From Pandoraea norimbergensis (GTDB lineage Bacteria > Pseudomonadota > Gammaproteobacteria > Burkholderiales > Burkholderiaceae): DNA of 64,000 nucleotides. This document shows, one piece after another, positions 35,130 through 43,713 of this stretch. The position numbers and the translations under genes are program-made. Within the stretch, counting starts at the first letter, position 1, and each line of letters begins with the position of its first letter. The stretch covers positions 806,001 through 870,000 of the forward strand of contig NZ_CP013480.3 in assembly GCF_001465545.3 (NCBI RefSeq), in the 5' to 3' direction. The notes beneath the pieces are model-generated. The model was not told the origin of the DNA. It was given only the letters and a program-made list of their open reading frames with translations, and did no database searches.

Positions 35130-36135
35130 TCAGAAACTCATGGCGAAGCCGAACGAGACGCCCTGCACGTTATGACCAAATACGTAGCGAGCCATGAGTC
35201 GCGTGCGCGTCACGACGACTGGATACTTGCTGCTGTCGAGTTCCAGTCCTACGCCGAGCGACGTCAGATTGTTAAAGCCAAGCACGCCCGCACTATCCCC
35301 GAAGTATTGCGAGTAAGCGGCTTCCAGCACGTAGCGAACCGGGCGGTCGAGCGCGCGCAGGCCCGTTGGCGCTCGCCAGCGTGACCACAAACTTACCTGC
35401 TGCGCATTGGCGCTCCCCTGAACACCCGCTGCGGAACTGCCGAAACTGCGCAGGTGGATATTGGTCAGGCGCAATTCGACGTCGATTTCGTACGCCTCGC
35501 GATAGTGCTCGAAATCGAGCATCAGCGAGCCGCCGAGTCCGTAGGCGTTCAACGCACCGTTGTCGAGAAACTGCGCATTCAGATCCGTCGCGCGATTGAG
35601 CAACGTTTCACCCACACGAAGATCGCTGACCACGCGCCCTAGGCTGCTGTTGAAGATCGGGCGGAGCACCAGTTCGTCGGAGAGCCGGAAATCCCAACCG
35701 ACGCCGATGGTCGTGCTCAAGGTGTTCCAGCGCACAGGGAGCGAGCGATGTTCCGTGCCGTCCGAAGCAACGAACGTGGGGTCGTATCGGCTATAGGCCA
35801 ACGTGCCTTCCAGATAGAGCGGGAACGAGCGGCTGAGCGTGAAGCCGCCACCCAACTGCGTCTGCCAGAACCCGGGGTTCCCGGTGGAGCCGTTGTTGAT
35901 GGAGAGGGAGCTCGTTGTCACGTCCGGCACGGTGGTGTAGCTAATGATGGCCAGCACGCTGTTCGCATGACTTTTCACGTCGGTGCCGACGCGAAGGGGG
36001 GGGAGATTGCGCGAGCGCTGCCGAGGCGCTCAATGTCAGACAAGCCAGCGTCGCCAGCGAGGCGAAGTCTCTGCGGCGGTTGGCGGCCCGAACCACGCCT
36101 CCGTTGCATCTCGTTCTCGTCAGTCCCTTCATTGA
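35130..36135 (-). pseudogene. Outer-membrane beta-barrel protein gene interrupted by a G8 homopolymer frameshift
   Basis: Two leftward frames belong together. The first (start about 36135) encodes a basic N-region and signal peptide (FASLATLACLTLSASAALAQS), then leaves frame at a run of eight G on the plus strand (35996-36003) and stops at 35941. The second, from the run to the stop at 35130, encodes about 280 residues of amphipathic strands with alternating aromatic residues, ending SFGFAMSF with the C-terminal Phe typical of outer-membrane barrels. Seven or ten G would join the signal peptide to the barrel as SPPLRVGTDVKSHANS. This may be phase variation, a decaying gene or a sequencing error. 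The exact start is uncertain. Confidence 0.65.
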
Positions 36136-36234
36136 CATAGCCGGCTCGCGCGGTGGAAATCGCATGCATTCGCCATCGTGCGTCATTGTCGCGTCCGCCC
36201 AACCCTTGGGCCATCGGTGGGGAGGGCAACGGCA

Positions 36235-36274
36235 TTGCCCCGACGGGCAGATGGCTTGCCCTCAGTCCCGATAG
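36235..36274 (+). promoter_or_regulatory. Shared bipartite motif, copy c (toward diguanylate cyclase)
   Basis: TTGCCCC at 36235 and TTGCCC at 36256 (21 bp start to start), tail TCCCGATAG ending at 36274. The spacer contains GACGGGCA, identical to copy a. It points to the GGDEF gene start at 36333 and lies behind the divergent barrel gene. Confidence 0.7.
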
Positions 36275-36332
36275 CCCCGGCTCCCGATAACGAAAAGAAT
36301 GAGGGCGCGTCGATCACAGGGTTCGCAGGCAC

Positions 36333-37832
36333 ATGACTTCCCCCAACACGTCACCGGCTTCGTCACGAAGGTTTGGCCCACGGTTCGGACCGCTCGGCCT
36401 GACGCTCGTGGCGGTGGGGATCGCTGTGGTGATCGTTATCGGCGTACGTGCGACTTTGCTCTATGAGGGGCGCGTGGCGGTGCGCGACGACGCGCGCAAT
36501 GCGAACGCGCGTGTGGCGCGACTTGCCGCACGCGTGATGGGCGACGACATCTCGGCCTGCACGCAAGCGCTTGACGCGCTCGGCATTGCGGGGCGGGCGG
36601 ATCCCAGTGCGCAACTGACCAACTGCCTCGGACGTTTCGGCCATCCCGTCATCACGGATCAGTCGAGCGGCGTGCAGACGTTGACTTACGCTCAAGCGGT
36701 CATCGTCAACGACGCGGGCGAGGTGGTGTTCGAGGCGTTGCCATCGGCGACCTGCGTCGATCGCGCGCTGGTGCAGCGAATTGTTGCTGCTGGGCGGCGC
36801 GAAGGCGGCGGTGGGTTGACGGTGTCCATGTCCGCACCGCTATGCCCCGGGGACAGCGCTAAGGGATTGATGTTGACGCATGGTATTCGTCGTGCCGACG
36901 GTGGCTTTGCTGGCGTCGGTATCGTGACCGTCGACGCCGAATACTTCACGCGTCTGTTCGCCGGACTCGCCCCGGGCGAGCAGGGCGTCGTCTCGCTCCT
37001 TAGCAACGATGGTGTCGTGCTTAACGGCTGGGCGTCCGGGAATGCGAGAGATGACGGCGACGCACAGACGTCGTCAGGTGCCGACGGCGATTTCCTATAC
37101 ATTCGGCAGCCCCTCCCGGGGGTGCCGATGCAGATCGACATTCGCGCGCCCCGAAGCGAGATCTATGCCGAATGGCGAAAGCGGGCGTTCTGGGTCGCCG
37201 GTCTGACGGCCGGCCTCGGTGCTGCCTGCGTGGTGCTCGGTATTTTGCTGAGGCGTCAGGGCAGGCGCCGGAAGCAGGCCGAAGCCGCGCTGCAACAAAT
37301 GGCCAGCACAGACCCGCTGACCGGACTCGCCAACCGGCGCACCCTTGACGAAGCCTATGACAGGGAATGGCGGCGTGCGGTACGCGAGCGAGCGCCGCTG
37401 TCGCTGCTGTTCATCGATGTCGATCACTTCAAGACGTTCAATGACCGGTACGGCCACCCGGCGGGCGATGACGCGCTCGTGGCCGTCGCCCGTGCGATCT
37501 CGCATTCGATCCGGCGCCCCGGCGATTTTTTTGGACGGTACGGCGGGGAAGAGTTCATGGTGATCTTGCCGAAGACGGACGCGGGTGGCGCGCGCGACGT
37601 TGCTGAGCGTGTGAGAGCCGCCGTGCGTGCCGCTGCGATTGCGCACGAAGGCAGCGAGCACGGCCGCGTGACCATCAGCATCGGTATTGCCGGCACGGGG
37701 GCGATGCCGACGGGCACCCCGGATTCGCTCCTGCAAGCCGCGGACGAAGCGCTTTACTCGGCGAAGCGCGAGGGGCGCGATCGCGTATTCATCCACGCAA
37801 ACTCTGGAGGTGACCCATGCCCGGCGATTTGA
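36333..37832 (+). CDS. Membrane-anchored diguanylate cyclase with periplasmic sensor domain
   Basis: 499 residues. TM1 lies near 22-42 and TM2 near 288-310, enclosing a periplasmic sensor of about 240 residues with four Cys and a PAS/dCache-like look. The GGDEF domain follows: STDPLTGLANRR, then a GGEEF active site preceded five residues upstream by RPGD, an RxxD inhibitory I-site. Active synthesis of cyclic di-GMP with product inhibition is therefore expected. The gene carries motif copy c and overlaps the next gene by 16 bp. Confidence 0.9.
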   Translation: MTSPNTSPASSRRFGPRFGPLGLTLVAVGIAVVIVIGVRATLLYEGRVAVRDDARNANARVARLAARVMGDDISACTQALDALGIAGRADPSAQLTNCLGRFGHPVITDQSSGVQTLTYAQAVIVNDAGEVVFEALPSATCVDRALVQRIVAAGRREGGGGLTVSMSAPLCPGDSAKGLMLTHGIRRADGGFAGVGIVTVDAEYFTRLFAGLAPGEQGVVSLLSNDGVVLNGWASGNARDDGDAQTSSGADGDFLYIRQPLPGVPMQIDIRAPRSEIYAEWRKRAFWVAGLTAGLGAACVVLGILLRRQGRRRKQAEAALQQMASTDPLTGLANRRTLDEAYDREWRRAVRERAPLSLLFIDVDHFKTFNDRYGHPAGDDALVAVARAISHSIRRPGDFFGRYGGEEFMVILPKTDAGGARDVAERVRAAVRAAAIAHEGSEHGRVTISIGIAGTGAMPTGTPDSLLQAADEALYSAKREGRDRVFIHANSGGDPCPAI

Positions 37833-39229
37833 CACTGGAACAAAGAAAAGCGGCTGGCAAGCTCGCGCGTGAGCGCACGCCTCGCTCGAAGCAGGCAGAC
37901 ATTGGTAATGTGGACCGCGATCCCGTCGCGCTGCTGCGTCAAAACAGCGCAGGCCGTGTCGACGCACTGGTCCCGCTGCGATACGGACGCATGTCAGTGT
38001 CGCCCTTCACGTTCTATCGCGGCAGCGCAGTGCTGCAAGCGCACGATCTGGCCAGAACGCCGACCACGGGTTTCACGTTCCCCATTTGCGGTGACGCGCA
38101 CCTCATGAACTTTGGCGGTTTCGCCACGCCGGAGCGGCAACTCGTTTTCGACCTCAACGACTTTGACGAGGTCGCGCCGGGGCCTTGGGAGTGGGATCTC
38201 AAACGGCTTGCCGCCAGCTTCGCGATTGCCGGTGACCACATGGGCATCGATCGCGGCACGATCCGTGATGTCGTGACATCGGCCGTGCGTGAATATGGCG
38301 AGCGCATGCAGGAGTACGCGGGTTATAGCGCCCTCGATCTTTGGCACGAAATCGTGACGTTCGATCGCATGGCTGAGGCCGCGGTGACAGGAGAGGGGCG
38401 ACGATTGATTCGTAAAACGGCTGAAAAGGCCGCCGGGCGCTCTCACGAGGCGATGCTCGAAAAAATTGCGGTCCGTCAGGACGGGCGATGGGTAATTCAG
38501 GACGCGCCGCCGGCATTGTTTCATCCATCCGGGCCGAACTCGCTGTTGGGCAGCGCGCACGCGTGGTCGGACACGCAAGCGTGGAAGGGAAAACTTGCGA
38601 AGGCGTTTAACGAATACGTCGGCACGCTGCCGGTGGACCGGCGAGCGCTCATCGATCAGTTCCAGCTTCAGGACATCGCCTTCAAGGTCGTTGGCGTGGG
38701 CAGCGTCGGCACGTTCTGTCTGGTGATGTTGTTCGTCGACGCCCACGGCAAGCCACTGTTCCTTCAGGTCAAGGAAGCTCGGGAATCGGTGATCTCCCGG
38801 TACTTCCCCGTGGGGAAGGTGCATCACCAGGGCCTGCGCGTGGTGGCCGGGCAGCGCCTGCTTCAGGCGGCGAGTGACGCCTTTCTCGGATGGACGAGCG
38901 GTCCGAACGGAAGACATTTCTACTTCCGGCAACTGCGCGATATGAAGGTCTCGGCGGAAGTCGAGCGGATGAACGACACGATCTTGCAGGGTTACGCCCG
39001 CATTTGCGGCTGGGCGCTCGCCCGTGCGCATGCAAAGTCGGGCGGGCTCGCCGTGGAGATTTCGTCGTATATCGGCGACGCCAAGCGCCTGGCGGAATCC
39101 ATGACGTCGTACGCGCTGGACTACGCCGAGCAGAACCAAAAAGACTACGACGCGTTTATGCGCGCCATCCGCTCGGGGAAGCTCGTCGCGCGTAGTGACG
39201 AAGATATGGCCGCCGATTTTCGAATCTGA
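37817..39229 (+). CDS. DUF2252 family protein
   Basis: 470 residues. The start at 37817 lies inside the diguanylate cyclase end, with GGAGGTG 6 nt upstream, so translation is coupled. Family marks include SPFTFYRGSA, CGDAHLMNFGGFATPERQLVFDLNDFDEVAPGPWEWDLKRL and the late YAEQNQKDYDAF. The H/N/D spacing resembles a kinase-like phosphotransferase fold, and I infer possible phosphotransfer; the family has no assigned activity. Coupling to a cyclic-di-GMP enzyme is unusual. Confidence 0.8.
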   Translation: MPGDLTLEQRKAAGKLARERTPRSKQADIGNVDRDPVALLRQNSAGRVDALVPLRYGRMSVSPFTFYRGSAVLQAHDLARTPTTGFTFPICGDAHLMNFGGFATPERQLVFDLNDFDEVAPGPWEWDLKRLAASFAIAGDHMGIDRGTIRDVVTSAVREYGERMQEYAGYSALDLWHEIVTFDRMAEAAVTGEGRRLIRKTAEKAAGRSHEAMLEKIAVRQDGRWVIQDAPPALFHPSGPNSLLGSAHAWSDTQAWKGKLAKAFNEYVGTLPVDRRALIDQFQLQDIAFKVVGVGSVGTFCLVMLFVDAHGKPLFLQVKEARESVISRYFPVGKVHHQGLRVVAGQRLLQAASDAFLGWTSGPNGRHFYFRQLRDMKVSAEVERMNDTILQGYARICGWALARAHAKSGGLAVEISSYIGDAKRLAESMTSYALDYAEQNQKDYDAFMRAIRSGKLVARSDEDMAADFRI

Positions 39230-39238
39230 AGCGGCAGC

Positions 39239-39272
39239 GCGGGCGAGTCACGGCGAGACCCGTGCCGCCCGC
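39239..39272. terminator. Interrupted hairpin between convergent DUF2252 and receiver genes
   Basis: GCGGGCG...CACGG-N6-CCGTG...CGCCCGC lies between the two convergent stops and extends into the receiver gene end. No T-run follows, so termination is only suggested. Confidence 0.35.
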
Positions 39273-39619
39273 TCGATGGCGGCGAGCAGATCGCTGCCGA
39301 GAAAGGGTTTGGTCAAGACCTCGGCGATGCCGATACGCTGGATATCGGCACGGGTCTTGGCGTTGTCGTATGCCGTGACGAAGACGACAGGCGGGCGCGG
39401 GAGCGGTAGCGCCGCAAAGAACGCCGGTCCGGACGTGCCCGGCAGTTGTACGTCGGCGACCAGGCAATAGGCGCTGCGGACACACTGGATCAACCCCACG
39501 TCGTCTGCCCCAGCGAACGATCGGGTGCGAAATCCGTAAAGCTTCAACAGGCGCTCGACAGCGCGACGCATGCCTGTGTCGTCCTCCAGAATCGCGATGA
39601 GGTTCCTTGGTGTGGTCAT
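39248..39619 (-). CDS. Stand-alone response-regulator receiver domain
   Basis: 123 residues comprising a single receiver domain without output. The acidic pocket is Glu12-Asp13-Asp14, the phosphorylation site is Asp56 in LVADVQLP, the switch Thr is in VTAYDNAK, and the conserved Lys is in TKPF. The closest style is FixJ-type receivers. It could pass phosphate or inhibit the kinase/regulator pair 2-4 kb away (inference). Motif copy d lies 53 bp upstream and points to it, so it is itself in the motif set. Confidence 0.83.
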   Translation of the reverse strand: MTTPRNLIAILEDDTGMRRAVERLLKLYGFRTRSFAGADDVGLIQCVRSAYCLVADVQLPGTSGPAFFAALPLPRPPVVFVTAYDNAKTRADIQRIGIAEVLTKPFLGSDLLAAIERAARVSP

Positions 39620-39671
39620 GAGGCGGTCTTGTCCCTATGAATGCATTTTTCTTTGGAATGCGACGCAACCG

Positions 39672-39711
39672 CCATCGGGACTTGGGGCAACGCCGATACC
39701 CTGTCGGGCAA
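39672..39711 (-). promoter_or_regulatory. Shared bipartite motif, copy d (toward receiver gene)
   Basis: Read leftward, TTGCCC at 39711-39706 and TTGCCCC starting at 39690 (21 bp apart), tail AAGTCCCGATGG ending at 39672. A third TTGCCCC lies just upstream at 39721-39715. It points to the receiver start 53 bp away. The divergent DUF2092 gene may share the promoter region. Confidence 0.7.
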
Positions 39712-39849
39712 TTTGGGGCAATCACCTAGGCATGGCAGACCTTGACCGCTACATTGGCTTTACGGCGTTGGCGGTCGAGTTTCGTGTCCGCGTTGCACCG
39801 TGCTCGACACTCTGAAGCCATTGATATCTCCTTGATTTGAGGCGCGACG

Positions 39850-40626
39850 ATGAGACGACAGGCATTGGCAATTTTGATGTTGCTCACCACAGGCGCGGCA
39901 CCGGCCGTGTGGGCACAAGGCACACCCGCGAGTGCGGCTTCGGCGCAAGCCAATGCGGTTGACCCGGACGCGGTGCAGGCGCTGCACACGATGGGAAGCT
40001 ACCTGCAATCGCTCAAGCGATTTCGCGTGTCGACGGACCTAACCGGTGAGCGCGTGCTGGCGGATGGGCAGAAGCTTCAACATGGCGCGCAGGCCACGCT
40101 GGAAGTCGACAGGCCGGAGCATCTTCGCGCGATCATGAGAAGCGCGCGCAGCGAGCGCGAGATCATTTACGACGGAAAGACCGCAACGCTGTATGCCCCC
40201 GAGCAGAAGTACTACGCGTCGGTGCCCTTCAAGGGAACGCTGGCCGATCTCATCAAGGATCTGCGCTCGCGCTACGGCGTAGAGCTTCCACTGGCCGATC
40301 TGTTTACATGGGGAACGCCTGACGCGCAGAACCGGCAATTCGATTCCGCCATGTTTGCGGGACAGGACTATGTCGGAAACGATCTCTGCGATCATTACGC
40401 CTATCGGCAAGCGGGTATCGACTGGCAGATCTGGATCACGAGCGGGGACAAGCCACTGCCGCGCAAGATCGTCGTGACCCGCACGGACGACGATGCGCGC
40501 CCGCAGTCGGTGTCCGTTTTGTCTTGGAAACCCGGCACTTCCATCACACCGTCGACGTTCCAATTCCGCCCGCCGCCCGGCGCGAAGAAGATCGAAGCGC
40601 TCAAGCTGCCTGCCAGCAAGGGGTGA
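39850..40626 (+). CDS. Periplasmic DUF2092 (LolA-like fold) protein
   Basis: 258 residues with a signal peptide (LMLLTTGAAPAVWAQG). The mature part shows LHTMGSYLQSLKRFRVSTDLTGERVL, MRSARSEREIIYDGKTATLYAPEQKYYASVPFKGTLADLI, which matches DUF2092 proteins predicted to have a lipoprotein-carrier-like half-barrel. Such proteins may bind lipid or lipid-like ligands in the periplasm. It is divergent from the receiver gene and followed 4 bp later by a secreted Gly/Asn-rich protein gene. Confidence 0.75.
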   Translation: MRRQALAILMLLTTGAAPAVWAQGTPASAASAQANAVDPDAVQALHTMGSYLQSLKRFRVSTDLTGERVLADGQKLQHGAQATLEVDRPEHLRAIMRSARSEREIIYDGKTATLYAPEQKYYASVPFKGTLADLIKDLRSRYGVELPLADLFTWGTPDAQNRQFDSAMFAGQDYVGNDLCDHYAYRQAGIDWQIWITSGDKPLPRKIVVTRTDDDARPQSVSVLSWKPGTSITPSTFQFRPPPGAKKIEALKLPASKG

Positions 40627-40630
40627 CAAG

Positions 40631-41149
40631 ATGAAAAGAAATCTCTCCCCCTCCCTGTCTGCATGTGTCGCCGCGACGCTGTTAGCCTTTTCCACGCTCG
40701 CGATTTCGCCATCGATGGCGGCGGGCCGTGGCGGTCACGGCGGTGGCGGCGGTGGTGCCCACGCGCGCGGGCAGGGTGCCGGCGACCATCAAGCCGGGCA
40801 GCGCAACGCACAGCGTCCGAATGCAGGCAATCGACAGGCCGATGCACGAACGCGCAACGTACGAAACACCAGCGTGAACAACGTCAACGTCGACCGGAAT
40901 GTGAACGTGAACGTCGACAACCACGGTGGCTATCACGGTGGATGGGACGATGACTATCACCCGGTGGCCACTGCCGTAGCGGTCACGGCGGCGGTCGGTG
41001 TGACGGCCGCCGTGATCGGATCGGTGGTGCGCTCGGTGCCGGCCAATTGTGTCCCGGTCAACTATCGCGGCATGATTTATCAGCAGTGCGGCAGCACCTG
41101 GTATCAGCCGCAGGGCACGCAGTTCGTGGTGGTTACTGCGCCGTATTGA
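40631..41149 (+). CDS. Secreted Gly/His/Asn-rich protein with conserved WYQPQ tail
   Basis: 172 residues from the ATG at 40631. The signal peptide ends near PSMAAGRG. A Gly/His run follows, then Arg/Asn-rich sequence with repeated NVNVD units. A hydrophobic patch (AVAVTAAVGVTAAVIG) could anchor it. The C-terminus VPANCVPVNYRGMIYQQCGSTWYQPQG has a two-Cys pattern often seen in small secreted proteobacterial proteins of unknown function. It starts 4 bp after the DUF2092 stop, so the two form an operon. Confidence 0.65.
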   Translation: MKRNLSPSLSACVAATLLAFSTLAISPSMAAGRGGHGGGGGGAHARGQGAGDHQAGQRNAQRPNAGNRQADARTRNVRNTSVNNVNVDRNVNVNVDNHGGYHGGWDDDYHPVATAVAVTAAVGVTAAVIGSVVRSVPANCVPVNYRGMIYQQCGSTWYQPQGTQFVVVTAPY

Positions 41150-41155
41150 GTGGAC

Positions 41156-41192
41156 GACGGCGAGCGTACTGGCTGATCAGGCGCTCGCCGTC
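41156..41192. terminator. Hairpin between convergent secreted-protein and histidine-kinase genes
   Basis: An 11-bp perfect stem GACGGCGAGCG / CGCTCGCCGTC surrounds a 15-nt loop. It overlaps the last codons of the kinase gene. There is no T-run, but the position between convergent stops supports a termination role. Confidence 0.5.
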
Positions 41193-43093
41193 TCGATGTC
41201 GGCGCAATGCACCGGATTGAGCATCGTGGAGGCAAGCGGGAGCCAGAGGACGAATTCGGTACCGCCACCGCTTCTGCGTCGAGCGTACACACTCCCGCGA
41301 TGGGCTTCGGCGATGGAGCGCACGATGGAGAGGCCAAGCCCCGTGCCACGCTCCTTGGTCGTGTAGAAGGCTTCGAATAGTTGATCGACATTGTCTTGTG
41401 GAATGCCGATGCCTTGATCCGAAATGACGAGTTCGAGACCGTCGCCGGCGATACGTGTCGTGATCGACAGTTCGCGATCTTCCTGCTCGGCGTTCTCCAT
41501 CGCGTCTAACGCGTTGATCGCCAAGTTGAGCAGTACCTGCTGCAATTGCACCTGATCCGCCAGTACTTGCGCCTCATTCGTGCCGAACTGGGTGTGCACG
41601 ACGATGCCGCGACGACGGGCTTCCGGACGTACGAGCGACGTTGCGCGCTCAAGCACGGTGTCGAAAGTGACGGGCGCGAACGTGATGGCCTGCTTTTGGA
41701 GCAACGCGCGCAAGCGGACGATCACATCGTTGGCGCGCAGGGCATCGCGTCTGACGTCGGTCAGGATCTCTCGCAGTTCGGCGTCACTGTTATCGGAGGC
41801 CTGCATCATCAGGTCCGCCGCGTCGACGTTGCTGAGAATGGCCCCTAACGGTTGCCCGACTTCATGAGCGATCGATGCGCTGAGTTCGCCAACCGTCGCG
41901 ATTCTCGAGGCTCGCGTGAGATCGGCATGGCGCGTCGCGGCTTTGCGCTCGGCAATGCGCCGCTCGCGCCGCTGTCTGAGCATGGCGACAATCGTGAACG
42001 CCTGCGCGCCAATGACGAACAGCGCCACCGCCATTTCCTTCCAGTACTCCCGATAGGGCGGAAGTGGGACGTTGAGCCACTTGCAGTCGGGGCCGAGAGA
42101 GCGTTCGGAGATTCCCAAACGTCGTAGCACCGCGATGTTGGCGATACATCGTGCAGGTAACGCCGGTGCTACCGCGCCGGTTTGGTAGGTCTTGTCCCCC
42201 ATGAGCATGCGCGCGGCGATCTCGCCCGTCATGCGGCCGTTCTCTTCGAGGTCATACACCGCGCCGGCGGCCGCGCCTTGGTCGATATAGTTGGCATACC
42301 ACCCGTAGATGGGAACGGGCGCGTCCTCGGCAGTTCGGTTGACCAGTTCAAAGGGAAAGTAACGTCTGCCGCCCTGATCACGGTACTGAGTTCCATACAG
42401 GACTGCGGTGGTGTGCTTGTCGAGCTTGGCCAACCGGCTGCGAAGCTCCGGCACCGGCAATCCCTCCCAACGCTCGATTGACGTCCATTTGTCGCGGCGC
42501 AATGCCGCAGCTTCGACGATTTCGTCGGAGAACCGTGCGTCCAGCTCCGCGCTGCCCCCGATGACAACCAAATGGGTTGCTTCGGGCTGAAGCGATTCGG
42601 CGATGGCGAGCGTTTTTCCGATCTCGATGCGGTACGGCATCAGCACGAACGTGGACGGAAATTCGCCCGTCCGTCTTAGCCACGCTTCCGGAACGCTGGT
42701 GACCAGCACAGGAGTCCCCGGCCAGATGGCCGCGTGATGCGTGCGGGCAAACTCGGCCGCGTAGTTGCCGATGGCGATCACAAGATCGATGTGCTGGCCG
42801 TCGTACTTCTTGCGGAGCAGGGCAAAGAGCTCAGGTGTGAGCCAGTCGGCACCGAATCGGAGGCCGTCGAGCGTGTCGAGGAAGGTTTCGCTGCCCAGCG
42901 GCAATTCGGCATTCAGCACGCTGCGGATCGCTTGCGTTTGCATGAGCACCGCCGCTTGCATGGGGTCGCCACCGGTGAGCAGGACCACCTTCGGTGGTTC
43001 CGCGCTCAGCGCCGGGAGCGTCACGACACCGCACAGGGTGAATATCACCAGTGATACGGCCCCCCGAAGGGTTCGACCGGCGATGCCGGTCAC
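41177..43093 (-). CDS. Hybrid-sensor histidine kinase with ABC-type periplasmic binding domain
   Basis: 638 residues. A signal/TM segment (about 11-31) is followed by a 300-residue periplasmic domain that resembles ABC sugar/tryptophan-type substrate-binding proteins (PKVVLLTGGDPMQAAVL, VIAIGNYAAEFAR, TAVLYGTQYRDQGG, EIAARMLMGDK). A TM near 354-372 leads to a kinase core: H-box SIAHEVGQPLGAI with His410, N-box NLAINALDAM, G1 DQGIGIP and G2 GTGLGLSI. It is therefore a ligand-sensing kinase. Its gene overlaps the FixJ-like regulator by ATGA and they form a two-component pair. Confidence 0.87.
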   Translation of the reverse strand: MTGIAGRTLRGAVSLVIFTLCGVVTLPALSAEPPKVVLLTGGDPMQAAVLMQTQAIRSVLNAELPLGSETFLDTLDGLRFGADWLTPELFALLRKKYDGQHIDLVIAIGNYAAEFARTHHAAIWPGTPVLVTSVPEAWLRRTGEFPSTFVLMPYRIEIGKTLAIAESLQPEATHLVVIGGSAELDARFSDEIVEAAALRRDKWTSIERWEGLPVPELRSRLAKLDKHTTAVLYGTQYRDQGGRRYFPFELVNRTAEDAPVPIYGWYANYIDQGAAAGAVYDLEENGRMTGEIAARMLMGDKTYQTGAVAPALPARCIANIAVLRRLGISERSLGPDCKWLNVPLPPYREYWKEMAVALFVIGAQAFTIVAMLRQRRERRIAERKAATRHADLTRASRIATVGELSASIAHEVGQPLGAILSNVDAADLMMQASDNSDAELREILTDVRRDALRANDVIVRLRALLQKQAITFAPVTFDTVLERATSLVRPEARRRGIVVHTQFGTNEAQVLADQVQLQQVLLNLAINALDAMENAEQEDRELSITTRIAGDGLELVISDQGIGIPQDNVDQLFEAFYTTKERGTGLGLSIVRSIAEAHRGSVYARRRSGGGTEFVLWLPLASTMLNPVHCADIETASA

Positions 43094-43713
43094 GACATTT
43101 GCACAGCCACGCCGGAGATTTGCTTCTCGGTGTGCCTGAGCAGCTCTGCCAGTGACGTGGCGCGAAATTTACGCATGATCTCCGCGCGGCACGTTTTGAC
43201 AGTCCGTTCGCAAAGACCGAGTTCCGCGGCAATCTGCTTATTGCGCAGACCCTTGGCGATGCCTTGCAGCACGACCTGCTCGCGTCCGCTTAGCGGTGAT
43301 TGGACGTCGTCGGCACAAGACGGCGTCTGCTTACGTTGCACGAGGCTGATGGCGGTTTCCACCGCATGCATCAGTGCATCGCGCTCAAACGGCTTGATAA
43401 GGAAATCCACGGCGCCAGCCTTCATGGCTTCGACGGAGCGTGCCACGTCCCCGTACCCGCTCATGAACACGACAGGCAGGTCCGGCGCCTGACGCCGAAG
43501 GGCGCGTTGCAAGTCGAGACCGCTGGGGCCTCCCAACTCGAGATCCAGGAGAACACAACCGGGGCGATCGTCCGGCTCGCTGACGAGGAATTCTCCCGCA
43601 GATGCATATTCCTTGGTGTCATAACCCGAGACACCCAGCAGGCGTGTCAGTGCTGACCGCATGGAGGCGTCGTCATCGACAACATGCACGACCGATTCAC
43701 GACTGGCATTCAT
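43090..43713 (-). CDS. FixJ/NarL-like response regulator with LuxR helix-turn-helix
   Basis: 207 residues. The receiver has Asp13-15, phosphorylation site Asp57 in VLLDLEL, the switch MSGYGD and Lys in IKPF. The DNA-binding part starts near 137: LSGREQVVLQGIAKGLRNKQIAAELGLCERTVKTCRAEIMRKF. It is the partner of the downstream kinase, with a four-base overlap. As the only DNA-binding regulator in the 31-49 kb block it is the best candidate to read the shared bipartite motif. No motif copy lies in its own promoter. Confidence 0.87.
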   Translation of the reverse strand: MNASRESVVHVVDDDASMRSALTRLLGVSGYDTKEYASAGEFLVSEPDDRPGCVLLDLELGGPSGLDLQRALRRQAPDLPVVFMSGYGDVARSVEAMKAGAVDFLIKPFERDALMHAVETAISLVQRKQTPSCADDVQSPLSGREQVVLQGIAKGLRNKQIAAELGLCERTVKTCRAEIMRKFRATSLAELLRHTEKQISGVAVQMS

